From NCBI RefSeq assembly GCF_005406215.1, contig NZ_NXMA01000008.1, positions 1 to 64,000 of the forward strand: a stretch of 64,000 nucleotides of DNA. Direction: 5' to 3'. The notes under the pieces were generated by a model that searched no databases, was not told where the DNA came from, and saw only the letters and a program-made list of their open reading frames with translations. Origin of the DNA: Campylobacter aviculae (GTDB taxonomy: Bacteria > Campylobacterota > Campylobacteria > Campylobacterales > Campylobacteraceae). Positions 28,166 to 36,715 of the stretch are shown piece by piece. The translations under genes were made by a program, and so were the position numbers. The number at the start of each line of letters is the position of its first letter. Positions within the stretch are counted from its first letter, which is position 1.

Positions 28166-28965
28166 AAGTATTCTTTGTTTTTTTGTGTTTTATACAAACA
28201 GCTTTTGCAATTTCTAGTTTAGAATTGGCTCAAAATTTAGTAAATAATCCTACTAAAAATTCTCAACTTCAGCTTTTATTTTCAAATTCTTCTTATTTAG
28301 ATAAAAGTGGTAATTTAAATATTGCCCGAATTTCTAGGGTTTTAAAAACAAATTCTTTAATCACTCTTAATTTATCAAGTCCTCAAACATTAAAATTAAC
28401 CTTTAGAACTAAGGCAGATCCTGTAATTTTTTTTAAGATCTTATCTGATGCACTTATGGATGCGGGATATGTTTATTTTATTCCTGTGGAATTGATTTTG
28501 CATAATGGAAATATTGATTATACAGTGGAAGTTGAATCTCAATATGTTTTAGATCCTGGTACTTTATATAATTTATTGAAAGAGAATTCAGTTTATATAG
28601 AAAATATTAGGCGAGTTGGAATTTATGATTATCAATACGATTTAAATTTTGACAATGCAAAACTTAATACAAACGTTAATATTGCTTTAAATTCTTTAGC
28701 GGTACTAGAAAGACCTCTTAAGGATTATATTTTTAAAACTCAAGATGCTTCTAAATTAATTATAGATGCAAGTGATGCTGATTTTTGGTTTCCTAAAGTA
28801 TTATTTTTAGATAAAAATCTTAATTTAATTAAAAGTATAAAGAGTAACAAAAAGAATAATCATTTTACAGAATTTATTCCAAGCGGAACGGTTTATGTTA
28901 TTGTGAGTGATATGTATAGTTTAGACAATATCCGCAGAGGCTTAAGAGTGCTTCTGAAAAAATAA
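28159..28965 (+). CDS. Conserved exported protein, unknown function
   Basis: 268 residues with a signal peptide (cleavage probable after QTAFA, about residue 18). The rest is soluble and predicted to be beta-rich, with NITLNLSSPQ-like and VYVIVSDMYSL segments but no motif I recognise. It is embedded between the RodZ-like gene and the aminotransferase and translated by overlap with the former, which hints at a cell-envelope role. Confidence 0.8.
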   Translation: MVKVFFVFLCFIQTAFAISSLELAQNLVNNPTKNSQLQLLFSNSSYLDKSGNLNIARISRVLKTNSLITLNLSSPQTLKLTFRTKADPVIFFKILSDALMDAGYVYFIPVELILHNGNIDYTVEVESQYVLDPGTLYNLLKENSVYIENIRRVGIYDYQYDLNFDNAKLNTNVNIALNSLAVLERPLKDYIFKTQDASKLIIDASDADFWFPKVLFLDKNLNLIKSIKSNKKNNHFTEFIPSGTVYVIVSDMYSLDNIRRGLRVLLKK

Positions 28966-28975
28966 AAGGAAAAAA

Positions 28976-30178
28976 ATGTTTGATGAAATCCGCTTTAATA
29001 CTATAGAAAGACTTCCAAATTATGTTTTTGCGGAAGTTAATGCCATAAAAATGGAGGCGAGACGTTTAGGAAAAGACATTATAGATTTTTCTATGGGAAA
29101 CCCAGATGGAAAAACTCCGCAGCATATTATTGATAAATTATGCGAAAGCGCAAATAAAGATAAAACCTCGGGATATTCTGCTTCAATTGGAATTTTTAAA
29201 TTAAGATTAGCAATTTGCGACTGGTATAAAAGAAAATATAATGTCGATCTTGATCCTGAAAGTGAAGTTGTAGCAACTATGGGTTCAAAAGAAGGATTTG
29301 TTAATCTTGCTAGAGCCGTGATCAATCCAGGTGATGTGGCTATAGTCCCAACTCCTGCTTATCCTATACACACTCAAGCTTTTATTATAGCTGGAGGCAA
29401 TGTGGTTAAAATGCCTTTGGCTTATAATGAAAGATTTGAATTAGATGAAGATAAATTCTTTGAAATTTTAAACACAACTTTACAAGAAAGCGTTCCAAAG
29501 CCTAAATATTTAGTCGTTAATTTTCCACACAATCCTACAACAGTCACTTGTGAAAAGAGTTTTTATGAAAGATTAGTTCAAATTGCAAAAAAAGAAAGAT
29601 TTTATATTATTTCAGATATTGCTTATGCTGATTTGACATATAATTCTTACAAAACCCCTTCAATTTTAGAAGTTGATGGGGCTAAGGATGTGGCTGTGGA
29701 AACCTACACCCTTTCAAAATCTTATAATATGGCTGGTTGGAGAGTAGGATTTGTCGTAGGAAATAAGCGTTTAATCAGTGCTTTGAAAAAAATTAAGTCT
29801 TGGTTTGATTATGGGATGTATACTCCTATACAAGTGGCTGCGACTATTGCATTAAATTCTGATCAAAGTTGTGTTGAAAATATCAGATTAAGCTATGAAA
29901 AAAGAATGCAAGTTTTAATTGATTCTTTTTCTAATATAGGTTGGAATTTATCAAAACCTAGTGCGAGTATGTTTATTTGGGCCAAACTTCCACCTCAAAA
30001 GGCTCATTTAAAGAGTTTAGAATTTTCAAAACAACTTTTACAAGAGGCCAATGTAGCTGTTAGTCCAGGGGTTGGTTTTGGGGAAGCGGGCGATGAGTAT
30101 GTACGAATCGCTCTAATAGAAAATGAAAACCGCATCCGTCAAGCAGCTAGAAACATAAAAAAGTATCTTAAAGAATAA
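28976..30178 (+). CDS. Class I/II PLP-dependent aminotransferase
   Basis: 400 residues of the AAT-I fold. The PLP lysine is in TYTLSKSYNMAGWRVGF (about 240-256), VVNFPHNPTT carries the conserved Asn and IISDIAYADLTY the Asp/Tyr pair. ATMGSKEGFVNLARAV and the C-terminal FGEAGDEYVRIALIENENRIRQA are typical of the LL-diaminopimelate/alanine-type aminotransferases. As it lies just before hom, a role in amino-acid biosynthesis is likely, but the substrate cannot be fixed from sequence alone. Confidence 0.88.
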   Translation: MFDEIRFNTIERLPNYVFAEVNAIKMEARRLGKDIIDFSMGNPDGKTPQHIIDKLCESANKDKTSGYSASIGIFKLRLAICDWYKRKYNVDLDPESEVVATMGSKEGFVNLARAVINPGDVAIVPTPAYPIHTQAFIIAGGNVVKMPLAYNERFELDEDKFFEILNTTLQESVPKPKYLVVNFPHNPTTVTCEKSFYERLVQIAKKERFYIISDIAYADLTYNSYKTPSILEVDGAKDVAVETYTLSKSYNMAGWRVGFVVGNKRLISALKKIKSWFDYGMYTPIQVAATIALNSDQSCVENIRLSYEKRMQVLIDSFSNIGWNLSKPSASMFIWAKLPPQKAHLKSLEFSKQLLQEANVAVSPGVGFGEAGDEYVRIALIENENRIRQAARNIKKYLKE

Positions 30179-30181
30179 TTT

Positions 30182-31429
30182 ATGAAAATTGCTATTTTAG
30201 GATATGGTGTTGTAGGAAGTGCAGTTGCTAAAGCCCTTATAGAAAATGAAAAGATTATCCGTGCAAGATGTGGTCAAAATATCACGCCAGTGATTGCACT
30301 CGCAAGACATAAAAAAGATGCTTTAATTCCTATCACTACAAATATTGATGAAATTTTACAAAGAGAAGATATAGATGTTTTTGTAGAGCTTATGGGAGGA
30401 ATTGAAAAGCCTTTTGAAATAGTAAGTCAAATTCTTAAGAAAAAAAAGCCTGTAGTAAGTGCAAATAAAGCTATGCTTGCTTACTATCGGTATGAGCTTG
30501 AAAATTTAGCAAAAGACTTAACTTTTGGATACGAAGCAAGTGTTGGAGGTGGAATTCCTATCATTAAAGCTTTAAAAGAAGGACTGAGTGCGAATAATAT
30601 TTTAAGCATAAAAGGTATCCTTAATGGCACAAGTAATTATATATTAAGTGCTATGAATGCTAAAGGAATTAAATTTGATGATGCCCTAAAAAAAGCGCAA
30701 GAGCTTGGCTATGCTGAGGCTGATCCGAGTTTTGATATAGAAGGACAAGATGCGGCACACAAACTTTTAATCTTAGCAAGTATTGCTTATGGTTTGCGTG
30801 CTAAACCCGAAGATATTTTAATAGAAGGGATCGGCAATATCACTTCAGAAGATATGTATTTTGCGAAAGAATTTGATTTCGTAATCAAACTCTTAGGAAT
30901 CGCTAAAGCTAAGAATTCAAAAGTAGAATTGAGAGTACATCCTACTATGATCAATAAAGATAAAATGATAGCAAAGGTAGATGGGGTGATGAATGCGGTG
31001 AGTATAACAGGAGATTTGCTCGGAGAAAATCTTTATTACGGTGCTGGAGCTGGTGGTATGACAACAGCTAGTGCGGTGATTTCTGATCTTATTGATATAG
31101 CAAGGAATGAATTTAAAAGTCCGATGTTAGGTTTTAGGGATGATCTTCAATTTGAACTTTTAGCCAAAGATGAAATTTTTACAAAATATTATTTAAGACT
31201 TAAGGTAGAAGATAAAGTAGGAGTTTTATCTAAAATTGCTAAGTTAATGAGTGAAAATGGAATTTCAATCGATAGTTTTTTACAAAAGCCAAAACAAGAT
31301 GAAATTCATAGCACTTTATTTTTTACAACCCATAGCACTTTTGAGAAAGATATTCAAAATTTACTTCTCATTTTACAAAAACAAGATTTTATAAAAGACA
31401 AACCCTTTATGATGCGTATCGAAGAATAA
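30182..31429 (+). CDS. hom: Homoserine dehydrogenase
   Basis: Reduces aspartate semialdehyde to homoserine on the way to threonine and methionine. The dinucleotide motif GYGVVGSAVAKAL is at about 7-19, VSANKAMLAYY follows, GILNGTSNYILSAM and the catalytic EADPSFDIEGQDAAHKLLIL segment come next, and an ACT domain (about 335-415, GVLSKIAKLMSENGISIDSF) completes it. 415 residues. The stop and the yraN start share TAATG. Confidence 0.97.
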   Translation: MKIAILGYGVVGSAVAKALIENEKIIRARCGQNITPVIALARHKKDALIPITTNIDEILQREDIDVFVELMGGIEKPFEIVSQILKKKKPVVSANKAMLAYYRYELENLAKDLTFGYEASVGGGIPIIKALKEGLSANNILSIKGILNGTSNYILSAMNAKGIKFDDALKKAQELGYAEADPSFDIEGQDAAHKLLILASIAYGLRAKPEDILIEGIGNITSEDMYFAKEFDFVIKLLGIAKAKNSKVELRVHPTMINKDKMIAKVDGVMNAVSITGDLLGENLYYGAGAGGMTTASAVISDLIDIARNEFKSPMLGFRDDLQFELLAKDEIFTKYYLRLKVEDKVGVLSKIAKLMSENGISIDSFLQKPKQDEIHSTLFFTTHSTFEKDIQNLLLILQKQDFIKDKPFMMRIEE

Positions 31430-31767
31430 TGGGTTTAGCGTCTTATTTAAGTGGAATTTTGGGTGAAGATAAAGCTTGTGCTTTTTTAAAAAAAAGAAAA
31501 TTTGAAATTTTAGAGCGTAATTTTTATTGTAAATTTGGCGAGATTGATATTATTGCTAAAAAAGATGATATATTGCATTTTATAGAGGTTAAATTTACCG
31601 AAGGAAATTATGAACTTGTTGAGCGTTTGAATTGTAAAAAATATAAAAAAATTTTAAAAACCATAGAATTTTATAAGATCAAGAAAGGGATTTTTAATGA
31701 TTTTCAAATGGATCTCATCTGTATTAAAGGTGATATAGTAGAATTTTATGAAAATATTAGTTTTTAA
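31429..31767 (+). CDS. YraN/UPF0102 nuclease-fold protein
   Basis: 112 residues with the signature LGEDKACAFLKKRKFEILERN, KFGEIDIIAKKDDILHFIEVKFTEG, that is the restriction-endonuclease-like core E..D.(x)EVK. Proteins of this family are widespread and poorly characterised, although some are needed for DNA processing. It is coupled to hom by TAATG. Confidence 0.9.
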   Translation: MGLASYLSGILGEDKACAFLKKRKFEILERNFYCKFGEIDIIAKKDDILHFIEVKFTEGNYELVERLNCKKYKKILKTIEFYKIKKGIFNDFQMDLICIKGDIVEFYENISF

Positions 31768-31789
31768 GCTGATATTTAAAAAAATAAAA

Positions 31790-31795
31790 TACAAT
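31790..31795 (+). promoter_or_regulatory. -10 box for trxA
   Basis: TACAAT 25 bases before the trxA ATG with the site GAAAGGAATAC between. It falls right after the yraN stop, so trxA probably has its own promoter. Confidence 0.45.
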
Positions 31796-31820
31796 TAGAC
31801 AAAATAACGAAAGGAATACA

Positions 31821-32135
31821 ATGGGAAAATATATAGAATTAACTTCAGAGAATTTTTCACAAGCAAAAGAAGGTGTTGCTTTAGTTGATTTTTGGGCTCC
31901 ATGGTGCGGACCTTGCAGAATGCTTGCTCCAGTGATTGATGAGCTTGCAAATGATTTTGATGGCAAGGCAAAAATTTGCAAAGTAAATACTGACGAACAA
32001 GGCGATTTGGCTGCTGAATTTGGAGTAAGATCAATTCCGACTTTAATATTTTTTAAAAATGGAGAAGTTATAGATCAGCTTGTAGGTGCTCAATCAAAAC
32101 AAGCTATCACTGACAAACTCAATTCTCTACTTTAA
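31821..32135 (+). CDS. trxA: Thioredoxin
   Basis: 104 residues. The redox motif WCGPC has its two cysteines at 29 and 32, and FGVRSIPTLIFFKNGE carries the conserved cis-proline. It reduces disulfides in the cytoplasm with electrons from the trxB product downstream. Its own terminator follows, so trxA and trxB are separate units. Confidence 0.98.
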   Translation: MGKYIELTSENFSQAKEGVALVDFWAPWCGPCRMLAPVIDELANDFDGKAKICKVNTDEQGDLAAEFGVRSIPTLIFFKNGEVIDQLVGAQSKQAITDKLNSLL

Positions 32136-32139
32136 TCTT

Positions 32140-32162
32140 AAAGCTAGTTACGTACTAGCTTT
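32140..32162 (+). terminator. Intrinsic terminator of trxA
   Basis: AAAGCTAGT and ACTAGCTTT make a nine-pair stem around TACGT, followed by a T-rich run. Confidence 0.85.
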
Positions 32163-32253
32163 TTCTTTTTTAAATTTATACTAAATAATAATTTTTATTA
32201 ACTACTTTTAAGAAAAATTTTTATATTATTAATAAAAATAATAAGGAAATCAT

Positions 32254-33192
32254 ATGTTAGATTTAGCAATTATAGGTGGAGGTCCTGCTGGTCTTAGTGC
32301 CGGTCTTTACGCGACTCGCGGTGGCTTAAAAAATGTAGTTATGTTTGAAAAAGGTATGCCTGGGGGTCAGATTACTTCAAGTTCTGAGATTGAAAATTAT
32401 CCTGGTGTGGCACAGGTTATGGATGGAATTTCTTTTATGGCTCCGTGGAGTGAACAATGCATGCGTTTTGGACTTAAGCACGAAATGGTAGGCGTGGAAC
32501 AAATTTTGCAAAATGATGATAAAACTTTTACTATTAAAATAGAAGGTGGAAAAACTCAAACAGCAAAAGCGGTGATTGTTTGTACAGGATCAGCTCCTAA
32601 AAGAGCAGGTTTTAAAGGAGAAGATGAATTTTTTGGAAAAGGGGTAAGTACTTGTGCGACTTGTGATGGATTTTTTTATAAAAATAAAGAAGTGGCAGTT
32701 TTAGGTGGTGGTGATACAGCTTTGGAGGAATCTTTGTATCTTGCTAATATCTGCTCTAAAGTCTATCTTATCCATCGTAGAGATGAATTTAGATCCGCTC
32801 CTTCAACGGTTGAAAAAGTTAAAAAAAATGAAAAAATCGAATTGATTACTAGTGCAAGTATTGATGAGGTTTATGGCGATAAAATGGGAGTGAGTGGAGT
32901 AAAGGTAAAATTAAAAGATGGTAGCATTAGAGATTTGAAAGTTCCAGGAATTTTTACTTTTGTTGGTTTAAATGTAAGAAATGAAATTTTAAAGCAAGAT
33001 AATGGTCAATTTTTATGTAACATGGAAGAAGGTGGTCAAGTAAGTGTTGATCTTAAAATGCAAACAAGTGTTTCAGGACTTTTTGCTGCAGGGGATTTGA
33101 GAAAAGATGCTCCTAAGCAAGTCATTTGTGCTGCAGGAGATGGTGCTATAGCTGCACTTAGTGCTATGGCTTACATAGAAAACTTACATTAG
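32254..33192 (+). CDS. trxB: Thioredoxin reductase
   Basis: NADPH-dependent FAD enzyme of 312 residues. The FAD motif [19 protein letters not shown] is at 6-24, the redox pair CATC is at 134-137 and the NADPH motif [14 protein letters not shown] follows. The C-terminus has the FAD contact [14 protein letters not shown] ribosome site AAGGAAATC precedes the ATG. A -10 like TATTAT string lies upstream of the site. Confidence 0.98.
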   Translation: MLDLAIIGGGPAGLSAGLYATRGGLKNVVMFEKGMPGGQITSSSEIENYPGVAQVMDGISFMAPWSEQCMRFGLKHEMVGVEQILQNDDKTFTIKIEGGKTQTAKAVIVCTGSAPKRAGFKGEDEFFGKGVSTCATCDGFFYKNKEVAVLGGGDTALEESLYLANICSKVYLIHRRDEFRSAPSTVEKVKKNEKIELITSASIDEVYGDKMGVSGVKVKLKDGSIRDLKVPGIFTFVGLNVRNEILKQDNGQFLCNMEEGGQVSVDLKMQTSVSGLFAAGDLRKDAPKQVICAAGDGAIAALSAMAYIENLH

Positions 33193-33198
33193 TATTTT

Positions 33199-33223
33199 TT
33201 AGGTTAGATAAGTTCTAACCTAA
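33199..33223 (+). terminator. Hairpin after trxB
   Basis: TTAGGTTAGA and TCTAACCTAA form a ten-pair stem just after the trxB stop. The sequence after it is A/T-rich rather than a pure T run. It marks the boundary to the accessory island. Confidence 0.6.
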
Positions 33224-33287
33224 CTTATAAAAATTTTAAAAATCAATAATCATAAATTTGCTTCTAAATATAACTTTTTATTTTTAA

Positions 33288-33628
33288 AAAAAATATTTTT
33301 GTAAAATTAAACCAATTAAAGCAGATAGAATTTTAACTTGTAAGGATTTTCATAATTGTCAAACTACAAATCAGTATCAAACTTGTGTTAAATTGGTATT
33401 TGCATTGGTATATTCTCAATGTTGTAATCAAGTTATTGATACAAGTTTGTGTTATACAGCAAAATCTTTGTTAAAACTTGAAGAAGTAAAAGAAAACAAA
33501 GAAGACAAAGAAAAAAATATCAAGGTAAGTAAAAGTAAGTAAAGGTATTAGCAATTCTACAAATGTTGATAAGCAAGCAGATGCTAGCAAAAAAGATCAG
33601 TTTTTAGATATAATGCTACTTTAAGACG
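33288..33628 (+). pseudogene. Broken third copy of the cysteine-rich cassette protein
   Basis: The open frame after TAA at 33285 lacks a start codon and signal peptide. It reads as a cysteine-rich stretch (LTCKDFHNCQ, YQTCVKL, YSQCCNQVIDTSLCYT) followed by a Lys/Glu-rich tail that stops at TAA 33540. In the next frame the text continues GISNSTNVDKQADASKKDQFLDI, clearly like the tail NSNSINADTSKKDQLLDI of the two intact partners. The break lies in a short tandem run of AAGTAAA, a likely slippage point. No promoter or ribosome site was seen ahead of it. It is an old, truncated and frameshifted relative. Confidence 0.65.
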
Positions 33629-33834
33629 CTTACTATGTTTTTCATAGTATGTCCTAAGTTGTGGATTTCCGCTAGGAGTGAAAACTCAAGGCGGATTTTA
33701 TCGTAGTATATTATCAAGGTATTGTCAATAAATATTCCTCTTTTTAACAATCGACTAAGACATCACATAAGGACTAGAATACTCCATAAAAATATTAAAA
33801 AATTTAAAAAATGCGTATGTGTGTGAGAGAAAAA
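33604..33834 (+). repeat. Direct repeat, copy 1 of a ~235-bp element
   Basis: Runs from TTAGATATAATG to GTGTGAGAGAAAA and is nearly identical to 36716-36958, in the same direction. It includes a hairpin TCCGC...GAGTGAAAACTC...GCGGA and a run of AT-rich bases with TATTAAAAAATTTAAAAAATGCG near its end. The first part overlaps the end of the broken cassette copy. It may encode a small RNA or be part of an old mobile element. Confidence 0.85.
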
Positions 33835-33969
33835 CAAAAAAAGTTTCAAATGTAAAAGAGAATTTAAGGACGTTAGCCGTCTTAGAACTGAAGAACTTTT
33901 TTACTTAGATAAGCAAAGAATAATTAACATTAAAGAAGCGCAAAACTACAAAAACCTTTTTTTGCAATA
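33833..33969 (+). pseudogene. Coding remnant after the first direct repeat
   Basis: A plus-strand frame without a start codon reads about 46 residues, including KREFKDVSRLRTEELFYLDK and INIKEAQNYKNLFLQ, then stops at TAG. The text is protein-like with charged helices, but I recognise no family. It looks like the 3' end of a gene cut by the insertion of the repeat. Confidence 0.35.
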
Positions 33970-33971
33970 GA

Positions 33972-34184
33972 CTAAACAGATATATCTAAAAGCTGATCTT
34001 TTTTACTAGTATCTGCATTTATAGAGTTGCTATTGTCTTTATCTTTTAGTTTTGTTTCTTCTTTGTCAGCTTTAGCCTCTACTTTTGCTTTTTTTTCTTG
34101 AAATTTTAAAGCTGAAGTTATGCTAATTCTTTTACTTTCGAAATTTGTATCTACTATTCCTCTACAAGCTGTATCAAGTAGCAT
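33972..34184 (-). CDS. Charged partner protein of cassette A
   Basis: 70 residues, starting with an ATG that overlaps the stop of the secreted protein gene in TAATG. The first part has one Cys (LLDTACRGIVDT). The second half is Lys/Glu/Asp-rich, KAKVEAKADKEETKLKD and NSNSINADTSKKDQLLDI. Its last 109 bases are identical to the end of the cassette B partner at 37400-37508, in inverted orientation. It has no signal peptide or membrane helix. The function is unknown. A frameshift product fused to the upstream secreted protein is conceivable. Confidence 0.6.
   Translation of the reverse strand: MLLDTACRGIVDTNFESKRISITSALKFQEKKAKVEAKADKEETKLKDKDNSNSINADTSKKDQLLDISV
33977..34085 (-). repeat. 109-bp inverted repeat, left copy
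   Basis: By eye, every base matches the reverse complement of 37400-37508. The copies point away from each other across about 3.3 kb. Such identity between otherwise diverged genes suggests a recent duplication or gene conversion. Confidence 0.9.
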
Positions 34185-34402
34185 TAGCAAGTTCCTAGAT
34201 AATGACAATAGCCTTTTTGGAAAGCAAGTTGATAGATCTCTTTACTACTGCATTTACTAAAATCCATTCCATACTGATAAACTAGAACACAACCTTCGTA
34301 ATGTGGTTGGATTATAGGCTGTTGGGATACAGTAATTTTATATGCTGAAGCAACACTAGATAATGAAGCAATTAATGCTAAACCTAAGATAATTTTTTTC
34401 AT
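34184..34402 (-). CDS. Small secreted four-cysteine protein, cassette A
   Basis: 72 residues with a clear signal peptide (cleavage probable after SVASA, about 20). The mature part holds four Cys in GCVLVYQYGMDFSKC, then IYQLAFQKGYC and a final HYLGTC. It shares the pattern GC...YxYGxD(F/Y)SxC....IYQ..A....C....C with the cassette B protein at 37080. Two disulfides in the periplasm are likely. The ribosome site is AGAAAGAA. Whether it is a toxin, an inhibitor or a binding protein cannot be told from sequence. Confidence 0.75.
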   Translation of the reverse strand: MKKIILGLALIASLSSVASAYKITVSQQPIIQPHYEGCVLVYQYGMDFSKCSSKEIYQLAFQKGYCHYLGTC

Positions 34403-34740
34403 TTTTAATTCTTTCTATAAAAAACAAAAATTCTAATTATAAACAATTATAATATTAAAAAATTAATTCGATATTAAACAAGGGAAAAATTAAAAGGTAT
34501 TAAAAACTTATCCTTCCATCATTTTTTCGGCACTTATGTGGGATAAATTTACTTAAAACAGACATTTTTAATGTCAAAAATAACCATAAACGCTAAACAA
34601 ATTTTTTCATTGTTACCTTTCTAAACATTTTCAAAAGTTTTTTAAAGCAATAAATGCTCCAAATAAAAAATATTGATTTTAATATATAATTTGTGATATT
34701 ATTCAAATAAAGAGTAAAAATAGCTAAATAAAGAGAAATT
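34403..34740. other. Intergenic region between divergent genes
   Basis: 338 bases of A/T-rich DNA between the cassette A gene (minus) and the double-glycine protein gene (plus). A TATTAT string near 34693-34700 could serve the plus-strand gene. No RNA gene or open frame is seen. Confidence 0.5.
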
Positions 34741-35352
34741 ATGTTTAAAAAATTAGCAAGTTCATTAATTTTAGGTTCTTTGTTGACAAGTTCTGCTTTT
34801 GCTGGGGATTTTTTAGCTAAAGTTAGTAACGGTGCTTTAAGTGATAACTCTCAAGGAGTTAAGGCTCTTAATTTAGATGAAATGAAACAGGTTAAGGGTG
34901 GGTATAGTGTTATTGCTGGAAATGTAAGTGATTATACAATAGGTTCTATCAGAACAACAGAAGCTATGGCAATAGCCATTCCAACAGTATTTGAATTATC
35001 TACTGGCGGTATATGTGATATGGGAGTAACTTCAAGTTGTTATATCCCTGGTTCTGAAGAAGCATATGGTCATCCTGAGCATTATACCACTAGTAAAACT
35101 AGATACAAAGAATTAATGGCAGCTACTAATAATAATCCAACAACACAATTTATAGCTTTTACATTAAAAAGAACTATAAATTGGAGTAATCCATATAATC
35201 CAATAGTATATTATACAACAGGAGCATCAACAGTCGGGTTAAACAGTAACGGATCAATATATAAAATTAATTCCAATATAGGCAGTAATACAATGATAAG
35301 AGAAATGTCAGTAGCCTATCAACAACAACTTAAGAAGGGTATGGGGTTATAA
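34741..35352 (+). CDS. Exported protein with Sec signal and double-glycine leader-like motif
   Basis: 203 residues. Residues 1-21 are a Sec signal peptide (KKLASSLILGSLLTSSAFA). About 30 residues further comes LNLDEMKQVKGG, which fits the bacteriocin leader consensus L..(E)L..(I/V).GG that is cut by C39 peptidases; cleavage would leave a mature part starting YSVIAGNVS. The mature part is Ser/Thr/Asn/Tyr-rich with two Cys (GGICDMGVTSSCYIP). There is no C39 transporter in the window, so processing would need one elsewhere, or the motif may have another meaning. The next gene starts 19 bases after its stop. Confidence 0.75.
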   Translation: MFKKLASSLILGSLLTSSAFAGDFLAKVSNGALSDNSQGVKALNLDEMKQVKGGYSVIAGNVSDYTIGSIRTTEAMAIAIPTVFELSTGGICDMGVTSSCYIPGSEEAYGHPEHYTTSKTRYKELMAATNNNPTTQFIAFTLKRTINWSNPYNPIVYYTTGASTVGLNSNGSIYKINSNIGSNTMIREMSVAYQQQLKKGMGL

Positions 35353-35370
35353 CCACCCTGTTTCATTATT

Positions 35371-36408
35371 ATGAGAAATTACACAATCAATAACACTATT
35401 TTTAGTGGCTTTAAATCTGGGTTAAATTTATCTATAAATCCCAACAAAAACACAGATACCCTAAAGCAAAATCAATTTATGGGTTATGAAGTGGATAAAG
35501 ATGGCTTTTTTACAAGTGATTTTAATGAAGCAGCAGGAATTCCAAAAGATATAAAAATCCATTCTAGCACTATAGAAAATTTTATCAAAGCTCAAAATAA
35601 TGGGAGTTTAAAAAGTTATGCAAATATTGATATTGCAAAAACTATAGGAAATGCTTATAAAATAGTTTCTCAACTTGTAGAAAAAACTCCCGAATTAAAA
35701 GGGAAAAGTAGCTTTTCAAAAGAAGATTTAGCAAATTATTTTCCACAAAACTACTTAATAGATAAAAACAATTTAGAAGTAAAACAAACTTTTTCTTATG
35801 AAGAAATGAAAGATATTATCGCAAAAGGTGGATTTAAAAATATTAATGAGAATGAAAAACTAAGTCCTAGTTTTTTTAACTTTGACAATACAGATGAAAA
35901 ATCAGAACTCCTACCTTTTAATCCCGATATTTTACATAGTGCTAAAAACACCGCTTTATCTTGGGATACTAGTGCTGATAAATATACAAATAATGATGGC
36001 TCTATTACTATGGGCGGTTTATTAATAGGTTTTTTATCTAATAATGTTAATACTGGGGTAACTGCACAACCCTTAATTGCTGGTGAAACAACTATATGGG
36101 GAAAGTTACAAGGACTCGATAATTCTTTAAGCGAAAATGAAATTAAAGAACTTAATAATAAACTTAGCCATACTTATTTTTCAAATTTAAGCGATGCTTT
36201 TGCATTACTTAATGGTACAAGTGATATTAAAGAATTTGAGAATAAATTAAATAGTTTAAATCAAAATAATAAAACAAATTCAAATAATTTTTTAGAATGG
36301 ATGCAACAAATCACCAAGAAGCATCAAAAATCTTTATTTGAAATTCTAAAACAACCAAATAGTGTTAATAAAATACATTCGTTGATAAATATAGATATAA
36401 GAGCTTAA
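35371..36408 (+). CDS. Large hydrophilic protein resembling the Cj0814 secreted family
   Basis: 345 residues without signal peptide or membrane helix. Asn/Ser/Lys-rich throughout. The N-terminal section MGYEVDKDGFFTSDFNEAAGIPKDIKIHSSTIENF resembles the family that Campylobacter annotators call Cj0814, thought to leave the cell by the flagellar export channel; this is from memory. The start MRNYTINNT has the loose polar character of flagellar-export N-termini. ATG at 35371 has no strong ribosome site, so coupling to the upstream gene 19 bases away is likely. Confidence 0.7.
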   Translation: MRNYTINNTIFSGFKSGLNLSINPNKNTDTLKQNQFMGYEVDKDGFFTSDFNEAAGIPKDIKIHSSTIENFIKAQNNGSLKSYANIDIAKTIGNAYKIVSQLVEKTPELKGKSSFSKEDLANYFPQNYLIDKNNLEVKQTFSYEEMKDIIAKGGFKNINENEKLSPSFFNFDNTDEKSELLPFNPDILHSAKNTALSWDTSADKYTNNDGSITMGGLLIGFLSNNVNTGVTAQPLIAGETTIWGKLQGLDNSLSENEIKELNNKLSHTYFSNLSDAFALLNGTSDIKEFENKLNSLNQNNKTNSNNFLEWMQQITKKHQKSLFEILKQPNSVNKIHSLINIDIRA

Positions 36409-36436
36409 AACATTAAAAACTTTAATTTAAATATAA

Positions 36437-36598
36437 TCAAGTAAAATTGATTTGCCTATATAAGTGCTTAGTATCTCTTTTAGTCTGGTAAAAAATTTCT
36501 CTTGTTTGGCTTTTTCTTGTGCGACGATCCACATAAACCATTTTATTGGCACAAACAAAGCGATTATTTTGAGTTGCTACGGCTTTTTGAATTTTTTG
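36437..36598 (-). pseudogene. Remnant of an unidentified gene, minus strand
   Basis: An open stretch of about 53 codons, bounded upstream by TAA and ending in TGA, reads KIQKAVATQNNRFVCANK, MVYVDRRTRKSQTREIFYQ and KHLYRQINFT. It has no start or ribosome site. The basic, DNA-binding-like character suggests a plasmid or phage gene, but I cannot name it. It occupies most of the gap before the second direct repeat. Confidence 0.4.
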
Positions 36599-36644
36599 TT
36601 AGTTTTTTTGGTGTTTGCATAATTAGCTCTTAAGGCCAAAAGGA

Positions 36645-36663
36645 CAGGGGCTTAAAGCCCCTG
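36645..36663. terminator. Strong GC-rich hairpin
   Basis: CAGGGGC and GCCCCTG form a perfect seven-pair stem around TTAAA. It stands out in this A/T-rich island. It could end transcription from either side. Confidence 0.5.
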
Positions 36664-36715
36664 CAGTCTTATTTCACAAAAAATATCGCCACTTTAAGTT
36701 TAAAAAACCTAAAAT

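Noticed and set aside
34741..35352. Bacteriocin assignment for the GG-motif protein
   Set aside because: The product is large, has an additional Sec signal, and no C39 transporter or immunity gene is next to it. Only the motif is reported.
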